Assembly: GCA_018340805.1 (NCBI GenBank)
Contig: JACMZG010001908.1
Coordinates: 41,019,627-41,083,626, forward strand
Direction of reading: 5' to 3'
Length of the DNA: 64,000 nt
Source: Microvelia longipes
Lineage: Eukaryota > Arthropoda > Insecta > Hemiptera > Veliidae
Shown: positions 12,262-25,790 of the stretch, piece after piece
Layout: every line of letters starts with the position of its first letter
How positions within the stretch are numbered: the stretch's first letter is position 1
Program-made: the position numbers and the translations under genes
The notes under the pieces: generated by a model
What the model was told of the DNA's origin: nothing
The model's database searches: none
The model's input: the letters and a program-made list of their open reading frames with translations, nothing else

Positions 12262-13985
12262 TGTTTACTGGAGTCTACCTAAAAGAATTCAAGTCATTTT
12301 GTAACAAATTACATGATATTTATATTTCGAGGAATAAAACAGCAAAGTATATTTATTAAATCTGGTAACCCAGTGGGAGGACACCTATATATGTACCTTA
12401 TTATTTTCCATTGACTAAAGGTTAATATAAATTTTACTTACGTTGTTTATAAATTATAGTATAATTTAGGTCCTACTCACTGGTACTACTATAATTTTTA
12501 CACTACATATGAGTGTAAAAATTTAAGAATTCAATATAGAGGTTGAGGACATAACATTTTCTTTGTAGAAATATTCCTAAAAATGTATCACCTAAAAGTA
12601 TTAAGCCTAATGGCTCAACAAATCATTTGATGACGGATAACTTGGATTGATGACATCATAAATTTTCCATAAACAATAGGATTCGTAACCTCACCAACAA
12701 TTAGCCATGCTGAGTTTGAATGACCATGAAGAGTTGTTTACATTTATATGTATATATGTTACAACCAAAGTGATAAATATAGATGATATATAGTGATATA
12801 TATGATATATTCATGACTTTGACTTGCCATTAAGCATGATATTTAAACTTATTCGTCAATTTGGTCATGTGCACATAATAACTATGAATAAATATTACTT
12901 TAATTGACATTTATAATAAAATTTAGTATTCTCATCCATTATAAATAATAAAATTAAACAATTAATAATATTATAATAAGTAGATAAAGATTAAAGAAGA
13001 TAAAGCTCTTTAACAGTGCTTCATCGTCTTTAAGATGGTATAAACTGATAAAAAATCACAAGGTAAAATCATGATTTCTGTACATAACAATTATTGCCTT
13101 AGTGGGGGACAATCCTTCTCCTAACTCTTCTAATCACTTTATCCTACTTAATTGTAGTCAAAGTAATTTTTTTCAAAAATATTTATAACGTTAGCCGCAT
13201 TCTGTTAGTTATTATGCATAATGGCCAACCATATAGAAGTAAAAGTATATACTTATGGACCACATATGGAAGTATATGTATATGTATGGGTGTGGGTATA
13301 TGTACATGTATGTGGATGCGAATTTATGTGGGTACCAATTTCTTAAATTTTCTGTAAAATAAAATATTTCCAGTAAATTGTTAATTCATTAATTACTTAA
13401 ATTAATTGTAAATAATTAATTAATTTAAGAGGTCAATATAACAATTGTTACAATCCTATAATTGGATCAATGTAAGGGAAAAAAATTAGGAGAATCTTTA
13501 TATTAACTAAAAGAAATTAGCATAATGACAAACTGAGCTCTTGCGCCAAATATGGTGGTTCGAGGTTTACAATTAAAACACATTAGAATTATAAGCGTCA
13601 TGATTATTATAAAATATTATAATTATAATTGTATGTGCATCATAGATATATTAACATATTAGAATGAGCCTCATAAATATTAATAAAATCAAGAATTAAA
13701 AAATGAATGTATGTATGACCTAAATGGCAAAATTTAGATATTAATATTGTTAAATCTGTGTTTTAAAATTAAAGATACCAAGCGCCTGTAGTACTACGTG
13801 GAGCAGGCACTCTAAATAAATTTATAATAAAAATACAAAATGAAAAAATGACCACCCAAAGTGATTAATAAATTACTTTGGCCAACCGTTTTAGTCATTA
13901 TGCATCATATTCAATTTATCACTATTGCTGTAACATGCACACACACACACACATGTATATATAAATATCATATATAATATATATA

Positions 13986-14041
<56 letters not shown>

Positions 14042-15471
14042 ATATAATATATATATATAAACTTGGTAATGATACATATTTTTAGAATCAGGAAGCTGAT
14101 TTGAATTGATCGAAGTATAGGTGGAGTGGATTGGATTCAATATATTCTGTTCTAGTGGATATAGGATTCCCTACGAATGGTTTATGCAGTAAATTTAATT
14201 TGAAAATGTTCCGAAGATATGATACAAGGGTCTACATATATATGGTGCATGTTGGTCTAGGAGGCTGAACAGTAAACTGAAGTTTGCACAATGTTTCAAT
14301 GACCTTAGGTACCTTACATTAAGAGAAAGATATAAAAGCTCTGAGAAATTTAAGGTCAATACCATACAACAGTCAATACGATACAACTTCTTAATTTATG
14401 ACATGTAGAGTTACAATTTATATTAATTAATGCTTGAAATAATATAAGAAATGAAAATAAATTGACCTTACAGAAATATATATAAAATAAGTGACGCTAA
14501 CAGCCGGATAAAAACAGTCTTTATTTTAAACCAAACAATGCAAAAAACTAAACATTGTGACTTTTAAAACTTGTAAAGCAAAAAATTGCAGCTTACAGAA
14601 TAAAAAGTAAGCTTAAAATGTTTAAATAGACTTGTAAAAAAATTAGTAAACAAAAATATTGTGTACAAAACTTGAAACCAAAAATAAACCTTTTACTTTT
14701 AGATTTATGGATCTTTTTTTAGCTGTAAGACTGATAAAAAAATGAAAAAACCCCTCCCCGTTCTAAAATGTCTTATTTGATTAATCTAAGTAAGGTATTA
14801 ACTAGCTTGCTTATGCTAAATTAGTCTTAAGAAAGTAATAATTATATAACTAATTAAAATGATCCATTTGAGTGAGGTAAAATTTATACCGGTTGGGCGG
14901 GGCGTGGGGTATGAAAGAACCATATCCCCTTTCTTTTAACTTTTTCAGCCTTAATAATTAATTTAATGAAAAAAACATAGTTAATTTTCTTTATAATTAT
15001 ACATCACTTGTATTATATTATAAAAAAGGTCAGATAGTTTAGTGCTTTACTTTGAGCATTGTGGTGTAAGACATTAAATTTAAATATAAATTTCCACTGG
15101 CGCGAAAATAATAAAAATGGGTGAAATGATCAGCTGACTTCTGTCTCGTCATCAACAACTTGTTGATTTTCTTTTGTTTTATTTAATTTTTATAGCGGTC
15201 CTCGGTCCTGTTTTATTTAAATTTGATCTCATTATCTTGCTTTAATCAATCATATTTACGTTTTATTTTGATATTTAATTCTAATTGTTCAGTTGTAATT
15301 GATGTTTATTTTAAATGTAGTTTACGTGTAACGAAAAATTGTATGCTTGTATTTTTCATGAAACTTGTATTTTAAATTCTTTAAATCATGTTATTTTGTT
15401 ACAAATCTTTTTTGTGAATATTTTAAGTTTAGTTTTTAAATTTGTTTAACTTTTTAAAGGTTTTATTAACC
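12262..15471. other. Intergenic region between divergent TADA3 and GORAB
   Basis: This 3.2-kb spacer should contain both promoters. No TATA box or other clear core element could be assigned. It contains a (CA)n/(TA)n microsatellite at about 13935-14060, AT-rich DNA, and a somewhat GC-richer patch near 15095-15150 (GGCGCGAAAATAA) before the GORAB start. Reading frames in the TA-rich part are low-complexity artefacts. Confidence 0.5.
13935..14060. repeat. (CA)n followed by (TA)n microsatellite
   Basis: A short CA run is followed by an interrupted TA dinucleotide array. It is one of about eight long TA arrays in the window. Confidence 0.9.
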
Positions 15472-18400
15472 ATGACAGAAGCTTGGAGGCCATTTTCAGA
15501 TGAAGAAATGAGAAAGATTATAGAAGGAGAAAGAATGGTTGTTAATGGTATGTAGATGAGGATGAGGGCGATAATGTAACCCGTGAGAGTAGATTCTGTA
15601 GATGTTCACAAAAAGGAAATTAGGGGAAGGGGTTCACTAAATCCCTTAGGTCTTTGGTATGTAGCTATAGTCACTTTTGGAAGCGTTTAAGTGACTAAGT
15701 TAAAATTGACTATGGCAGATAATTAAACAGGTCAATCGTCCGAATGTGTTGTATAACAAGTTAATTTGGGATGAGTATATTACCTAAAGAGAACCTTGAA
15801 GACTTCTTGAGGGGACCTAAAGAGGATTTTGAGAGATGTCCTACTTAATTGATATTAGTATCAACCGACCTGGACATCCCTCTGTAAATACACCCATTCC
15901 ATAATGAGGTCTATCTTGGTTAACACCTGTGGGCGTAATCAATTTCCCATCTTAAGTAAAATAGAAAGAGTTATACCGAGTAGAAGATTTTAGAAGTAAT
16001 CAATTTCTGATGTAAATATGGGGAAAACATATTCCTATAGTTTCTATAAATGGTCTCTACTCCTATAGTATTGCACATGGTTATAATCAGTTGACAGAGT
16101 GGGAAAATAGTGTCAAGGAACATATGATGTTAGTCCACTATGAAATGGTAGGTATGGTCAGGGGGGGTTAACTAAAATAAGGAAAAGTTTGGATTCGATT
16201 ATCGCAAGCTACTAAAAATAGTGCTGCGGCGGACTGGTGCGGACAACTCATGAACTAACCCCAATAGCTTTCCAAAAATGACTGATTATATGTAAATTTT
16301 GAATACCATGGCAATTCTTGGTTATGACAGCTACATTTATTATTATTATAAAATGATTGTTTTCTGTATGTATTTTTCACAAAAACAGTTCGCCGTTGCA
16401 TGTTTTGTATTTCAAAAATTCAGAAACTAAAAGTAAATAGAAACCTTTTTAAAACTTCCAGAGAACGCTACTGATGGTAGATGAGTGTAAATTTCATTTA
16501 ATTAATTTAGTCGATTTTATCAGGTAATTACATTTTAATCATATGTGCGCATCTTGCCGATGTAATTAAAATACAGGCTGCATTAAATGCCAAAACCTAT
16601 CTTCTACCACGTGTAAACTTTAGCCACTATTTCATTATTACCTGATTGAATCAATTAAATTAATAAATTACTTGAATGAAAAACTTAAAAATAATCAAAA
16701 GCGTTCTGTGTACGATTAAAGTGGAAGGGTTAGTTAGAAATATAACTATACAAAGTATAAAAATTAAATTTCAAACTGACTGTGGGCAAAAAGCGGGAAA
16801 TCAAGACACGCCCACTCAATTGAAAGGTAGGTCCCCCTCCGCGCTAGTATCGACCGGAATCCAAATTTTGCCACCATTGAGTCGACAGTCTTACTGTTTA
16901 AGTATCTGTTTTAGTCTCTGGGTATGGTTTAACATACAAAACTAACCTCAATGACTTCCTGATATTATTTTCCCATACTTTCAACTGATTTTAACCGTGT
17001 GTTTCATTATAATAATTGTGTTATATTATATTATACTCATGCAAGTTTAAATTTAACATTATTTGTATAGAAACTATTACCCAAATATGGTAATTTTAAG
17101 TTAAATTAAAGCATCCATTACATAGATTGTTTTGACAACTTAATTAATCCCTAAGGTTAAAGTATTAATTAACTAAGCAAAATATATAAGTGACCAACCG
17201 TTGTAGTATATACATGAGTAATGTAATTAGTAAGCATCCTTTACTCAGGTATGTAAAAAGGCTTTGGGGTTGCAAGTTGGGAATATATAAGAAAGATTAA
17301 GGCAATACTGTATTAAATAAATTGGTTTAACTACAAATGAAAGATTTATGAAGAAAATACTGCTCTTAACCCATTGTATATAGTCTATTCCATAACCAAC
17401 TTATTTTAAAGTATTTATTACCTTAATCTCTTATATATGCCCTACTCAAAGCCTTTCTACAAGACCGATAAAAAATGCATTATATTATTCTAGGGTGGGT
17501 TTTTAATAATACTCTTACTCCATTGTATGTTGTATGGTCCCGGGTAAGGGTCCATGCGGAGTGAGGTTAAAATCTTAACACCCTACATTTAACACACACT
17601 ATCTTTCTTGACGATGAAAGACATGTCTGACCCCAAAATTGGTTATCTGTGAATCAAATAAAATAGACTGCAAGGATAATTTAAATTTTCGTGTCAAACA
17701 CTTGGGTAAAAATTAGTCTTGTACAAAAACTAAATTTTTGTAAGAGACATATGTAAGTGTAAAATTAAAAATCATTTTAGGATGGTTAAGAAGTAATAAT
17801 TTGGTTTAACAGACTAAAATGCTCTAAAACTTTAGAAAGAGTGGGAGTAGGGCAATGAATATTAGTGAAGTCAGTTCTTTATGTAATCAAAACATTGTCT
17901 ATTACTAAACTAAAAAATAAAACTATTTCTATATTCTTTTTTTCTGCTGTAGATGACGATTTTGAAGTGCAATTAGAATGACTTAGATCACTTTTCCTAA
18001 ACTATCCGATTACTACTGGTAATTTTAATTGTAATTCTTTCAAATGTCTTGGTGAAATTCAATTCAAAGTTGTGTTATTGTTACTTATTTTTTGTTGTTT
18101 TACTTCTTGTTATTAACTGTTATTGTATTTTTTCTCTAAGAAATAAGAAACGTGCTCCGCTCTGTCTGAGATCTGTATCTGAGATAAAAGCTATTTAAGT
18201 TAAAGAAAAGACACCCTTATTTCTAATGATTTTACTCTTCTATTTTACTGAAAATTTATTTCAGGATTAAAAGAAGATTTGAGTCCGAAGCCTTTGATGA
18301 AGCAAGGATCTCCAACTACAAGAGTGTTTAGAGGACGCCCATTTAAAAGAGCTGTTAATGGTAACCAGAGAATATCTGATAATAGTTTGGATTCATGTAC

Positions 18401-21400
18401 TCAAACACATTGCGATAAGAAAGTTAATTCTAAACCTAGCTTAGACGCCAGAATACCGAAGGTAATTAGACTTTTTAATGAATATTCATTGAATTAATAA
18501 ATCACTCAAGACTTTATTAGAAAACTGACTCCTCCTGTGCAGATCTGACTTCTTCCATAGGTATGATTAGATTAGACCAAACAAATAACAAATAATATTA
18601 GAACAAACAAAAAAAAATCTAGTGTACGATCTGTTAGGTAACCACTATAATATTTATCTCTCTCTTTTAATTAAAATTTGGATACACTTTAGTTAATAAA
18701 AACTTAAAAGAATAACTACTCATATATTTTTTGAAGATCCTTGAAGAGAAAGAAGAAGAAGATGAAGGATGCGATCTTGTGGAGCCAGTATTGAGGTGTG
18801 ATTCAGTGGAGTTATCCTCTCAGCATCGAACTACAGACATAGATGATGCTCTTAGTATCAGCAGTAGAGCTTCAAATGTTGATGTTATTTCACTTGAAGA
18901 GTTTCAAGAGAAACAAAAGGTCATGGAAGAACAGAATCGAATGAACAAGGAACTTCTGCAGAGAGCACTATCGGATAGGTTTGTAATTTCAATTAAACTT
19001 TTATATCCGAGTCCAAGTAACCTTTAATAAAATGAATGTCATAGATTTCTTGGGGATTTGGAGTAATCTAATAGTTCCTATTGTAATTTTAATTATCAGC
19101 TATATACTTTACTTTTATGTAGATCATTCTTCTCATGCCTCATTTTAGTGAATTTTTGATAGAAAATAAACTTATGAGGTATTTCATATTTCATTGCACA
19201 GCATAAATTCTCACATTTCTTCAAAACCTTGATTATTTTGTTTGATTTGTTTTAAACCCTATAAAATGAAATAATAGAATCTGGTTTTTTTATATTAGTT
19301 TTATGTTAGGCCATATTGTTTCATGTTGGTTGAAAATGTTTTTCAACCAAAGTTTCTTCAAAGTCTTTTGTTGTGTATTTGTTTGATGCTGTTTGTCCAA
19401 ACAATGATGCAATTATAATTTTTGTCCCATCTTGAGATTGCATAGCAAGAGTCATCCGTGGTGTAGTGAATTAGGTACGCGACCAATACACAGAATGAAT
19501 GGACTTTAAACTTCCATGTTTATTTAGTCATGGGTTCAATCCCACCATAGGCCTCTGGGATTTTTATGAGAGGGATAAAAATTTTGCTTACCATGTCCTT
19601 CAGAACGTAAAGCCAGTGGTCTCGAGCCTATGCATTGTCATGTACTTGTTAAAGATCCCTTACCCTACATGAAACTGTGTATACGCAAAATTTAGGACCC
19701 TCATAGTAGATTAAAGTCTGCCTTGTAGTTTAAAGTGTATGAAGGTATGGTTTAACACTGAGTGCACGTGTTGTTCCTTGTTTTCACTAGACTATATGAG
19801 TCAGTAAAAATATGTATGATTTCTTGAAAAGTCATGAGAGGAACCATATAAATTTGTGGCTCTTCTGTCCAGATTAGATGAATAATCTACTCTTGAAATT
19901 GAAAGGAGTAAAAAACTATCTTAGGGAGCTGCCAAAAAGGGCCCAACAATATGGCCTACTTGCCTGGTAGTTACTACCACTCCTCCATATTACTAATAGA
20001 TTGCATAGCTACTTCTCTGATAAAATTAAGTCTGCATCATTTTAAAGTAAAGTTTTGTCATTTTATATTCAATTATTTTCTTAACTAAAAATAATTGTAT
20101 GATTATAAACAAGTAAACATTAACTTAAAAATAACTTCAATTGTAATTTTCAGTTATAGGTTTCATTCATTCATACTTAATTTTATTCATTCATGTATTC
20201 ATTTAGTTTAATCAATACTGAACAACACTATTGTATTTATACCATTATCTTATTGAGTTGCTTGAGATAATTCTTAGTTCAATGTTAGACCCTCTCCATT
20301 TTGACCAGATTAGCCAAATTACATACCCTAAATCTGTCACCACCTTAATTTAATCTGTTTGCATTATATCTTGTTAAACATCTAGTTAGTTGCAGTCTTT
20401 ATCTTAATTATTTATTATCTCACATTGTTGATTTTAAATTATTAATAAAACAATATTCACAGCCTTTTTATCCAGAGATACCATACTACTGTTTTCTCAT
20501 GTTTACATAATAATGAAAATCAGTCACACTGTTTTTTTTTTTATAAAATATTACAAAGAGAAGTAGTGTAAAATTCTGTTTACTTTACATTCAAGTTTAA
20601 CTCATATGATTTATTGATTGTTTGTTTAATACTGTTTAAGGAACATATAACATTGTATTTTATTACTTCCTCCCCCACTTTACTTCTCTCATTCATTGCT
20701 GTTTCTTTATTAATGTCTTGATTTAATTTAAGTGCGGTCTATGAGATATTGAGTTAGTGAACCAGTTATCATTATTTATGTTAAATTCAGAAAAAATGAA
20801 AGCTCAAACTATTTTAAAAAGAAAGCTTTATAGTTTATCTTTTAGAAGGTTGTTTTTTGTTTTATAATTTTAAATTTAAGAATTAAACTTAATTAACTTT
20901 GTGTAAAGATAAGCCTATAGCTTGCTTATCCCATAACTGGCTTATCTTTATGGGGTGCTCAAAGGCACAGTTATTTATATTTTCAGTTGTCAGCCGTCTA
21001 ATATTAATTTTTATTCCCTAAAAAAATTAAGATGCTTTATCTAGTGTTAAATAGTGTGTAAAAATACTACATCTGCATTTTTAATTCTTTAATTGTGAGT
21101 TAAAATTTGAAACAAAGTCAGATTTTATAACTTGTTTAGGTGGGGGCACATTTCAAGTCATGCATTTTTATTGTAAAGCTGCATTTTATTATCATTTAAT
21201 ATGTTTTTAGAGCCAAAAAGACTCGAGAGGAAGCCCAGAAATTGAACCATATTGAAGAAGAGCTAAAGAAATTAGACAATATGTTAACTAATGATGTTAC
21301 TATTATAAGGAATCAGATTGAAGTCGCTTCTCAAGAATATCTGGAAGCTCAGTAAGTCAATAAGTTAATTTATGTCTATTAATAGCTTTACCTAATCTTT

Positions 21401-23617
21401 TATTACTTAATATTTTTAAAAGCTACCAATTGGATATAACTTTTCAGAGATGACATAATCAGACTTGTAAACACTATTAAAAGGAGTTTATTTTAGTTTT
21501 TCCAATTACTTATAAAATAAAAACTTGGAAAGCCATGCTATTCCTTTATTAATTTAACTTTGAAATTGATTTTTGAATTGAAATTATTTTATTTATTATT
21601 GATTATAACTGTGAGTTATACTATAGCTGATTTTTAGTTACATGACCACATCAAAACTTATAGTGCAAAGTAATATAATTTTAATTCAGGGATTTGGTTT
21701 TTAAGTACCAAACTTTGTGTTATCATTAACTAAGTATCAGGTTTTAAATTAAATTTAACCCTGTCACAGGAAAAGATATGATAGAGCAGAGAAGGAGTAT
21801 ATTGCAGCCAAGATGAACCTTTACACATACAAAGAGAAGAAAGAACTACTAACAAGTCATCTGTGTACTATTATAGAAAAGAATGAGTTGAGAAAAGCAC
21901 AAAAACTTTCTGATCTCATGAGAAAACTTGAAATGGGAATGGATATCTCTTGTTTGGTAATAAAAAATCTATTATTACACTTTTTGACATTAAAAAAACT
22001 GTAATAATTATGTAATTTGCTGTTTTACATAATGCTGTTTTTCAGTAAGGTGTAGGTGCTTTTTCTTTTTACCTACGATTTAAATGAGGCAAAGCAAAAA
22101 TAAGTTTTACTTATTTTTGAAGTATTTGTTAATGAAGTAATACTATTTAATAAATTTATTAAAAAAAAAAAATTATAATTCAAATATAATTTGAACGTCC
22201 AAGGGCCTGGAAGGAAACATCAAAGCAGTCTTACAAAGGCAATGTCAGAATGCCTAGATGAATAGTACAAACGACAAACTAAAATGTGTTAAACTGATAT
22301 TATCCAAATGGCAAAAAAGTTTCATGAACTTTTGTCATGAAGTCACAAAGCAATTTTGCTGACCTGCTTACATATTGGGCACACTAGACTGAATTATAGA
22401 TATCTCATAACAAAACAAGACAAACCTCAAGATTCGGCCAGATTCTCTCTGTCTATCATATATTATGCGACTGCCACTAGTTAGAAACACTATGTAAGCA
22501 AAATTCATTACCAACTAACATGCCCAAAATTCATTACCAACTAACATGCCAGAAATTCTTAAGGACGGCAAAAAACACTACAATGCAAATACTACTATGA
22601 TGCTTCATCAAACTGACATAATTACTGACTTTTAAACTAAACTCTTATTTACAACAAATCTAATTATTCTTATTATTTTATACTTTACAAACATCTATAT
22701 TTACTTACACCTTACTAAAAATAACCTCAATATTATTATTTCTAACATCAAATTTTATTATTCCATATTTAATTAAACCTCAATGGAGAAACACTGCTCT
22801 GCAGTTGGCCTCCAAAAAAAAGTATAGTACTTCATATAACATACAAATATAAAGATAGAGTAGTCTGTAGAGCAGGTAGAGTGGAGGGGGGACTTTTGAA
22901 ACCTTCCTTAGAAATGTTAAGGACCCTATTCCTCTTGAGTGTAGAAATGTGTAGAACTGAGTACTTAGGTCAAACTGGTAGAAAATTAAGTACTAGACTT
23001 TTAGAACACCTGAAGAGAACTTCCAGCAAGTTCTACATGGATTTTCTTGTCACTGAAAGTCACGACAACACATATTTGTTTGTCAGGCACTGATGATGGC
23101 CTCTTGTTTGGTCAAAAGCACTTTACATAATTTGTAAATAAACAAATTATTCTGTGGAGAGACTCTTTATTTTTCTTTTCTTTTCTTGGAGGGGGGAATT
23201 CCAGGGTCACTTAAACAGACTAAAGTATCGCACCATCCCCATTTTGATTCTCTATTTAACCAATGTAAATATCAATCAGACTTTTGTCTGCCTATGTTGC
23301 TTCGTACACTCTCTAGGAAGTAACTGCTATTTCCTTTCCTCCGCAGAGGGAAATAGCATTTATAGTGTGAGTTACCGAGAGTGTGTACAGAACGCAAGTA
23401 CTGGATAAAATATTTATGAAAACCTCATTTCATAATTAATTGCATTCATGAATGATGATATTTTTTAATAACAGTGTTAGGTAACAGTTTATTTTTTAAT
23501 TCTTCTATTTATATAAATTTACTATCTAAATTTAGTGTCTTAATATTTTTTCAGACTTTAGACGAGAATGACTTGAAGAATGAAGATGTGAACTCATTGC
23601 CTGATCCATCCATGTGA
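15472..23617 (+). CDS. GORAB: RAB6-interacting golgin, complete, six coding exons
   Basis: GORAB is a coiled-coil golgin of the trans-Golgi that binds Rab6 and SCYL1 and stabilises COPI coat assembly for retrieval traffic. Coding exons: 15472-15547, 18265-18461, 18737-18978, 21211-21351, 21770-21956, 23555-23617. Phases join and the total is 906 bp, or 301 aa. The N-terminus has the family motif [12 protein letters not shown]. Residues ~80-150 are acidic and variable. Residues ~150-280 form the conserved coiled coil, with [50 protein letters not shown] and [17 protein letters not shown]. The tail is a short acidic exon ending at TGA. It is shorter than human GORAB (369 aa) because the extended C-terminus is missing; whether that is lineage-specific or an undetected alternative exon is open. 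A poly(A) signal sits at 23866-23871. Confidence 0.94.
16940..17035. repeat. Terminus of a TIR element related to the 41.2-42.2 kb element
   Basis: CAACTGATTTTAACCGTGTG followed by ATTATAATAA resembles the terminal repeat of the element at 41258-42198 (CAATTGATTTTAGCCGTGTG, CTATAATAAA). Only this one end is clear. It lies in GORAB intron 1. Confidence 0.45.
17250..17465. repeat. Foldback/MITE-like inverted repeat in GORAB intron 1
   Basis: The left arm (AAAAAGGCTTTGGGGTTGC, GGAATATATAAGAAAGATTA) is the imperfect reverse complement of the right arm (TAATCTCTTATATATGCCC, CTCAAAGCCTTTCTAC). Arms are roughly 80 bp with mismatches. Confidence 0.6.
19450..19990 (+). mobile_element. tRNA-derived SINE in GORAB intron 3
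   Basis: A Pol III-type head is visible: an A-box-like GTGGTGTAGTGAATTAGG near 19458 and a B-box GGTTCAATCCC near 19532, about 70 bp apart as in tRNA genes. A non-tRNA body follows (GTTAAAGATCCCTTACCC and beyond). The stretch does not fold as a usable tRNA and lacks recognisable anticodon-arm conservation, so a SINE is preferred over a tRNA gene. The 3' end is approximate. Confidence 0.6.
22290..22640 (+). mobile_element. Decayed non-LTR retrotransposon C-terminal fragment
   Basis: A frame from about 22390 reads [20 protein letters not shown], after LLTYWAH in a neighbouring frame. This resembles the GHTRLTHxYLL..PPxC region at the end of ORF2 in many I/Jockey/R1-type LINEs. The cysteines are lost and there are frameshifts. 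A 27-bp tandem duplication (CATTACCAACTAACATGCC core) occurs at 22499-22551. Assignment is by motif memory only. Confidence 0.42.
22830..23175 (+). mobile_element. Penelope-like element 3' fragment (GIY-YIG remnant plus terminal hairpin)
   Basis: The frame at 22881-23093 contains [18 protein letters not shown], the GIY-YIG-type endonuclease signature at the C-terminus of Penelope-like retroelements. The catalytic domain is incomplete and there is no reverse transcriptase beside it. Directly downstream, 23074-23165 carries CTGATGATGGCC..GGTC..AAAGC enclosed by ATTTGTTTGT / ATAAACAAAT, then GTGGAGAGACT. That block recurs at 36.7, 37.1, 40.5 and 52.3 kb. Confidence 0.68.
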
Positions 23618-23865
23618 CATTATGACACCATCATTTATTATCCTATTTTATTTTTGTGTTATATTTAAAGCTATATTCGTACTTGCCTTCTATTTATCTT
23701 TGTACTTTGTTTTTTATGTTTAATTTTTCACGTTATTATATTATTAAGCTAAGTTTTGTTTTGTAGAGGCTTATTAAATACTTCAGAAATTTTCTTATAA
23801 ACATGCTTTAATTTTTTTACTCAGATATTAATTTAGCTATTAATTATTTAATAAGTTTTTTTGTA

Positions 23866-23871
23866 AATAAA
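23866..23871 (+). promoter_or_regulatory. Poly(A) signal AATAAA of GORAB
   Basis: A canonical AATAAA lies about 250 bases after the GORAB stop and is followed by a TG/T-rich stretch. Confidence 0.5.
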
Positions 23872-24170
23872 ACGTAAATGCACTCTTTGGGAATTTATGA
23901 TCTAGGTATTAATAGAGGTGAGCAAAAATTGCACAAATCAAAATGTTAGGAATAAGTAACTTTTATGAGATTTTAGTTATAGTTTTTTTACAAAAAATAA
24001 ACCTGTTGCGTGCACTCTCTTAGAGTAAAAAGTCAGATTACTCTGAAAACATTCTAGAAAGCTAATTCAGGTTAAATTGCAGTTTCTGGTGAACCCAATA
24101 CATTTTCCCTTTACTTTAATGTAAGAACAAGTAATCTAATATATCTACTCTCAATCTTTAGTTCACTCTG

Positions 24171-24693
24171 GTCTTAGAATAATACTATATATAGAAGGAG
24201 CACTACTGATAACACGAAAGCCGGTTCACTGGTGCAACTAAGTAATGCTGCCACCCTTACAATATACAATTTTCTAAAAAAAAGTTGGCAATACTTCCGG
24301 TTGCTGAATTATTAATTAATGATTGATTATTCATAAAATAATAATATAAATATCGGTGCATTACAATATTTTATGCATTTTAAATTGTAGTTTAACGTAT
24401 TTATTAAAATTATATATAAAAAGTAGTCCTCGTCAACTAAATGTAGATTCTTGTATTCCGCCACCCTTTTGCCAGTTTTATTAAATACTCAGCAGGTGTT
24501 TTAAGTTATTATATTTGTTCTTTACGATCTTTCTTCATTAATAGATATTTATGACACATATTTAAAATAATGTTTTGTTGTCAGGTTGGCAGCATTACTT
24601 AGTTGCACCAGTCAACCGGCTTTCGTGTTATCAATGGAATTACATTGTGTTTACTGTCCTGTGCTCCTTCTATATATAGTATTATTCTAAGAC
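24171..24693. mobile_element. 523-bp TIR element (MITE) with two-part inverted ends
   Basis: Outer inverted repeats of 33 bp (start GTCTTAGAATAATACTATAT) are perfect. Inner repeats share AACACGAAAGCCGGTT and GGTGCAACTAAGTAATGCTG. TCTG flanks both sides (24167-24170, 24694-24697), a possible 4-bp duplication. One side has about 27 bp between outer and inner repeats (AGGACAGTAAACACAATG on the inverted strand) where the other has 3. No open reading frame is inside. Confidence 0.78.
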
Positions 24694-25682
24694 TCTGGTT
24701 CACTGTTTATTTTGTGTTATTTAAACCTTATCAGAATTAATCCGATAAGAATTAATTAATGTAATTGAATCTAATACCTTGCCAAAATTTAAAATATTGA
24801 GTAATTATATTTAAAAGATATAATTTATAGCATATTTTCAGAAAAACAGTGAACACAGCTTTAATGTGCAATATTTTATGTATAAAATAAAAATAATTCA
24901 ATTAATGTGATAAACTTGTGATTTTACATTTTTCATTTAAAGCAGACAATAAATATTATTTGTTATTTTGTACTTAAATGTTATTAATTAAGTATATATT
25001 ATTTATTTAATTTTAATGTTGAAAATTATCTATTTAAAAATAAAATGACACTTCTATTGTATTTAATTTTATTTAATGACCAAACAACATTTTGAAAAAA
25101 ATGTTTCCATTAGTTCAAAATAATTAGGCCTTTTGCTAAGGTGTGCAATTAATTTTACTATATTCCTTGCCCTATAACTGTTGACATGGTCATGTAACTA
25201 GAATCAGCTGGAAAGGAGAAAATGCAACGCTTGTAACCCAGTAAAAGGGAAGAAAAAAGTCCCTACAGCTCCCCACCCTGCAACACTTGTGATCTCAATC
25301 GCTTCTATTCACTAGATTTTAATAATTTCTTTTCACTATAAAGGGTGTTTTTTAATATTGTTATTTCATAGCATTCTTGCATACCCAATTTAAATCATAT
25401 TATTATTTAATTAACTTCTGCACAGAAAAACGGTTTTTTTAAAAACGGTAATAACAAAAGACCAACAATAAATGAAAGACATTTATCTTTTAGTGTCGTA
25501 TAATAAGCTAATTAAAATAACTAAATATAAAATAGAGTAGGTCTTATTGGAAACCGCACCTCAAATTAAAAAATAACTTAGCACCTCTGGGTTCCTTTTT
25601 TAATATGTTTAATAAACTTATTAAATTTGGTTTAGATATTAATTTGTTAGGGCAACGAGCTGGCTTTGCATGAATGTACAAG

Positions 25683-25790
25683 ATTCTGACAGAATTTTGT
25701 TTTTAACATAACGATATCCTATATATCCATTTGCCGGAGGTCATATAGAATATCGTAATGTTAAAAACAAAATGCTGTCAGGATCTTCGT
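25683..25790. repeat. Hairpin of about 108 bp
   Basis: The left arm (GATTCTGACAGAATTTTG, TTTTTAACATAACGATAT) is complementary with few mismatches to the right arm (ATATCGTAATGTTAAAAA, CAAAATGCTGTCAGGATC), leaving a loop of roughly 25 bases. It could be a small foldback element or a precursor-like hairpin. Confidence 0.6.

Noticed and set aside
17953..17980. Acceptor-like CTGCTGTAG followed by a short frame DDDFEVQLE in GORAB intron 1
   Set aside because: The frame joined to exon 1 stops after nine codons and no donor follows. Direct joining of 15547 to 18265 keeps the frame and matches the family start, so this is not counted as a coding exon.
19458..19545. tRNA gene
   Set aside because: A- and B-box matches are present, but the acceptor and anticodon arms do not pair convincingly and a SINE body follows.
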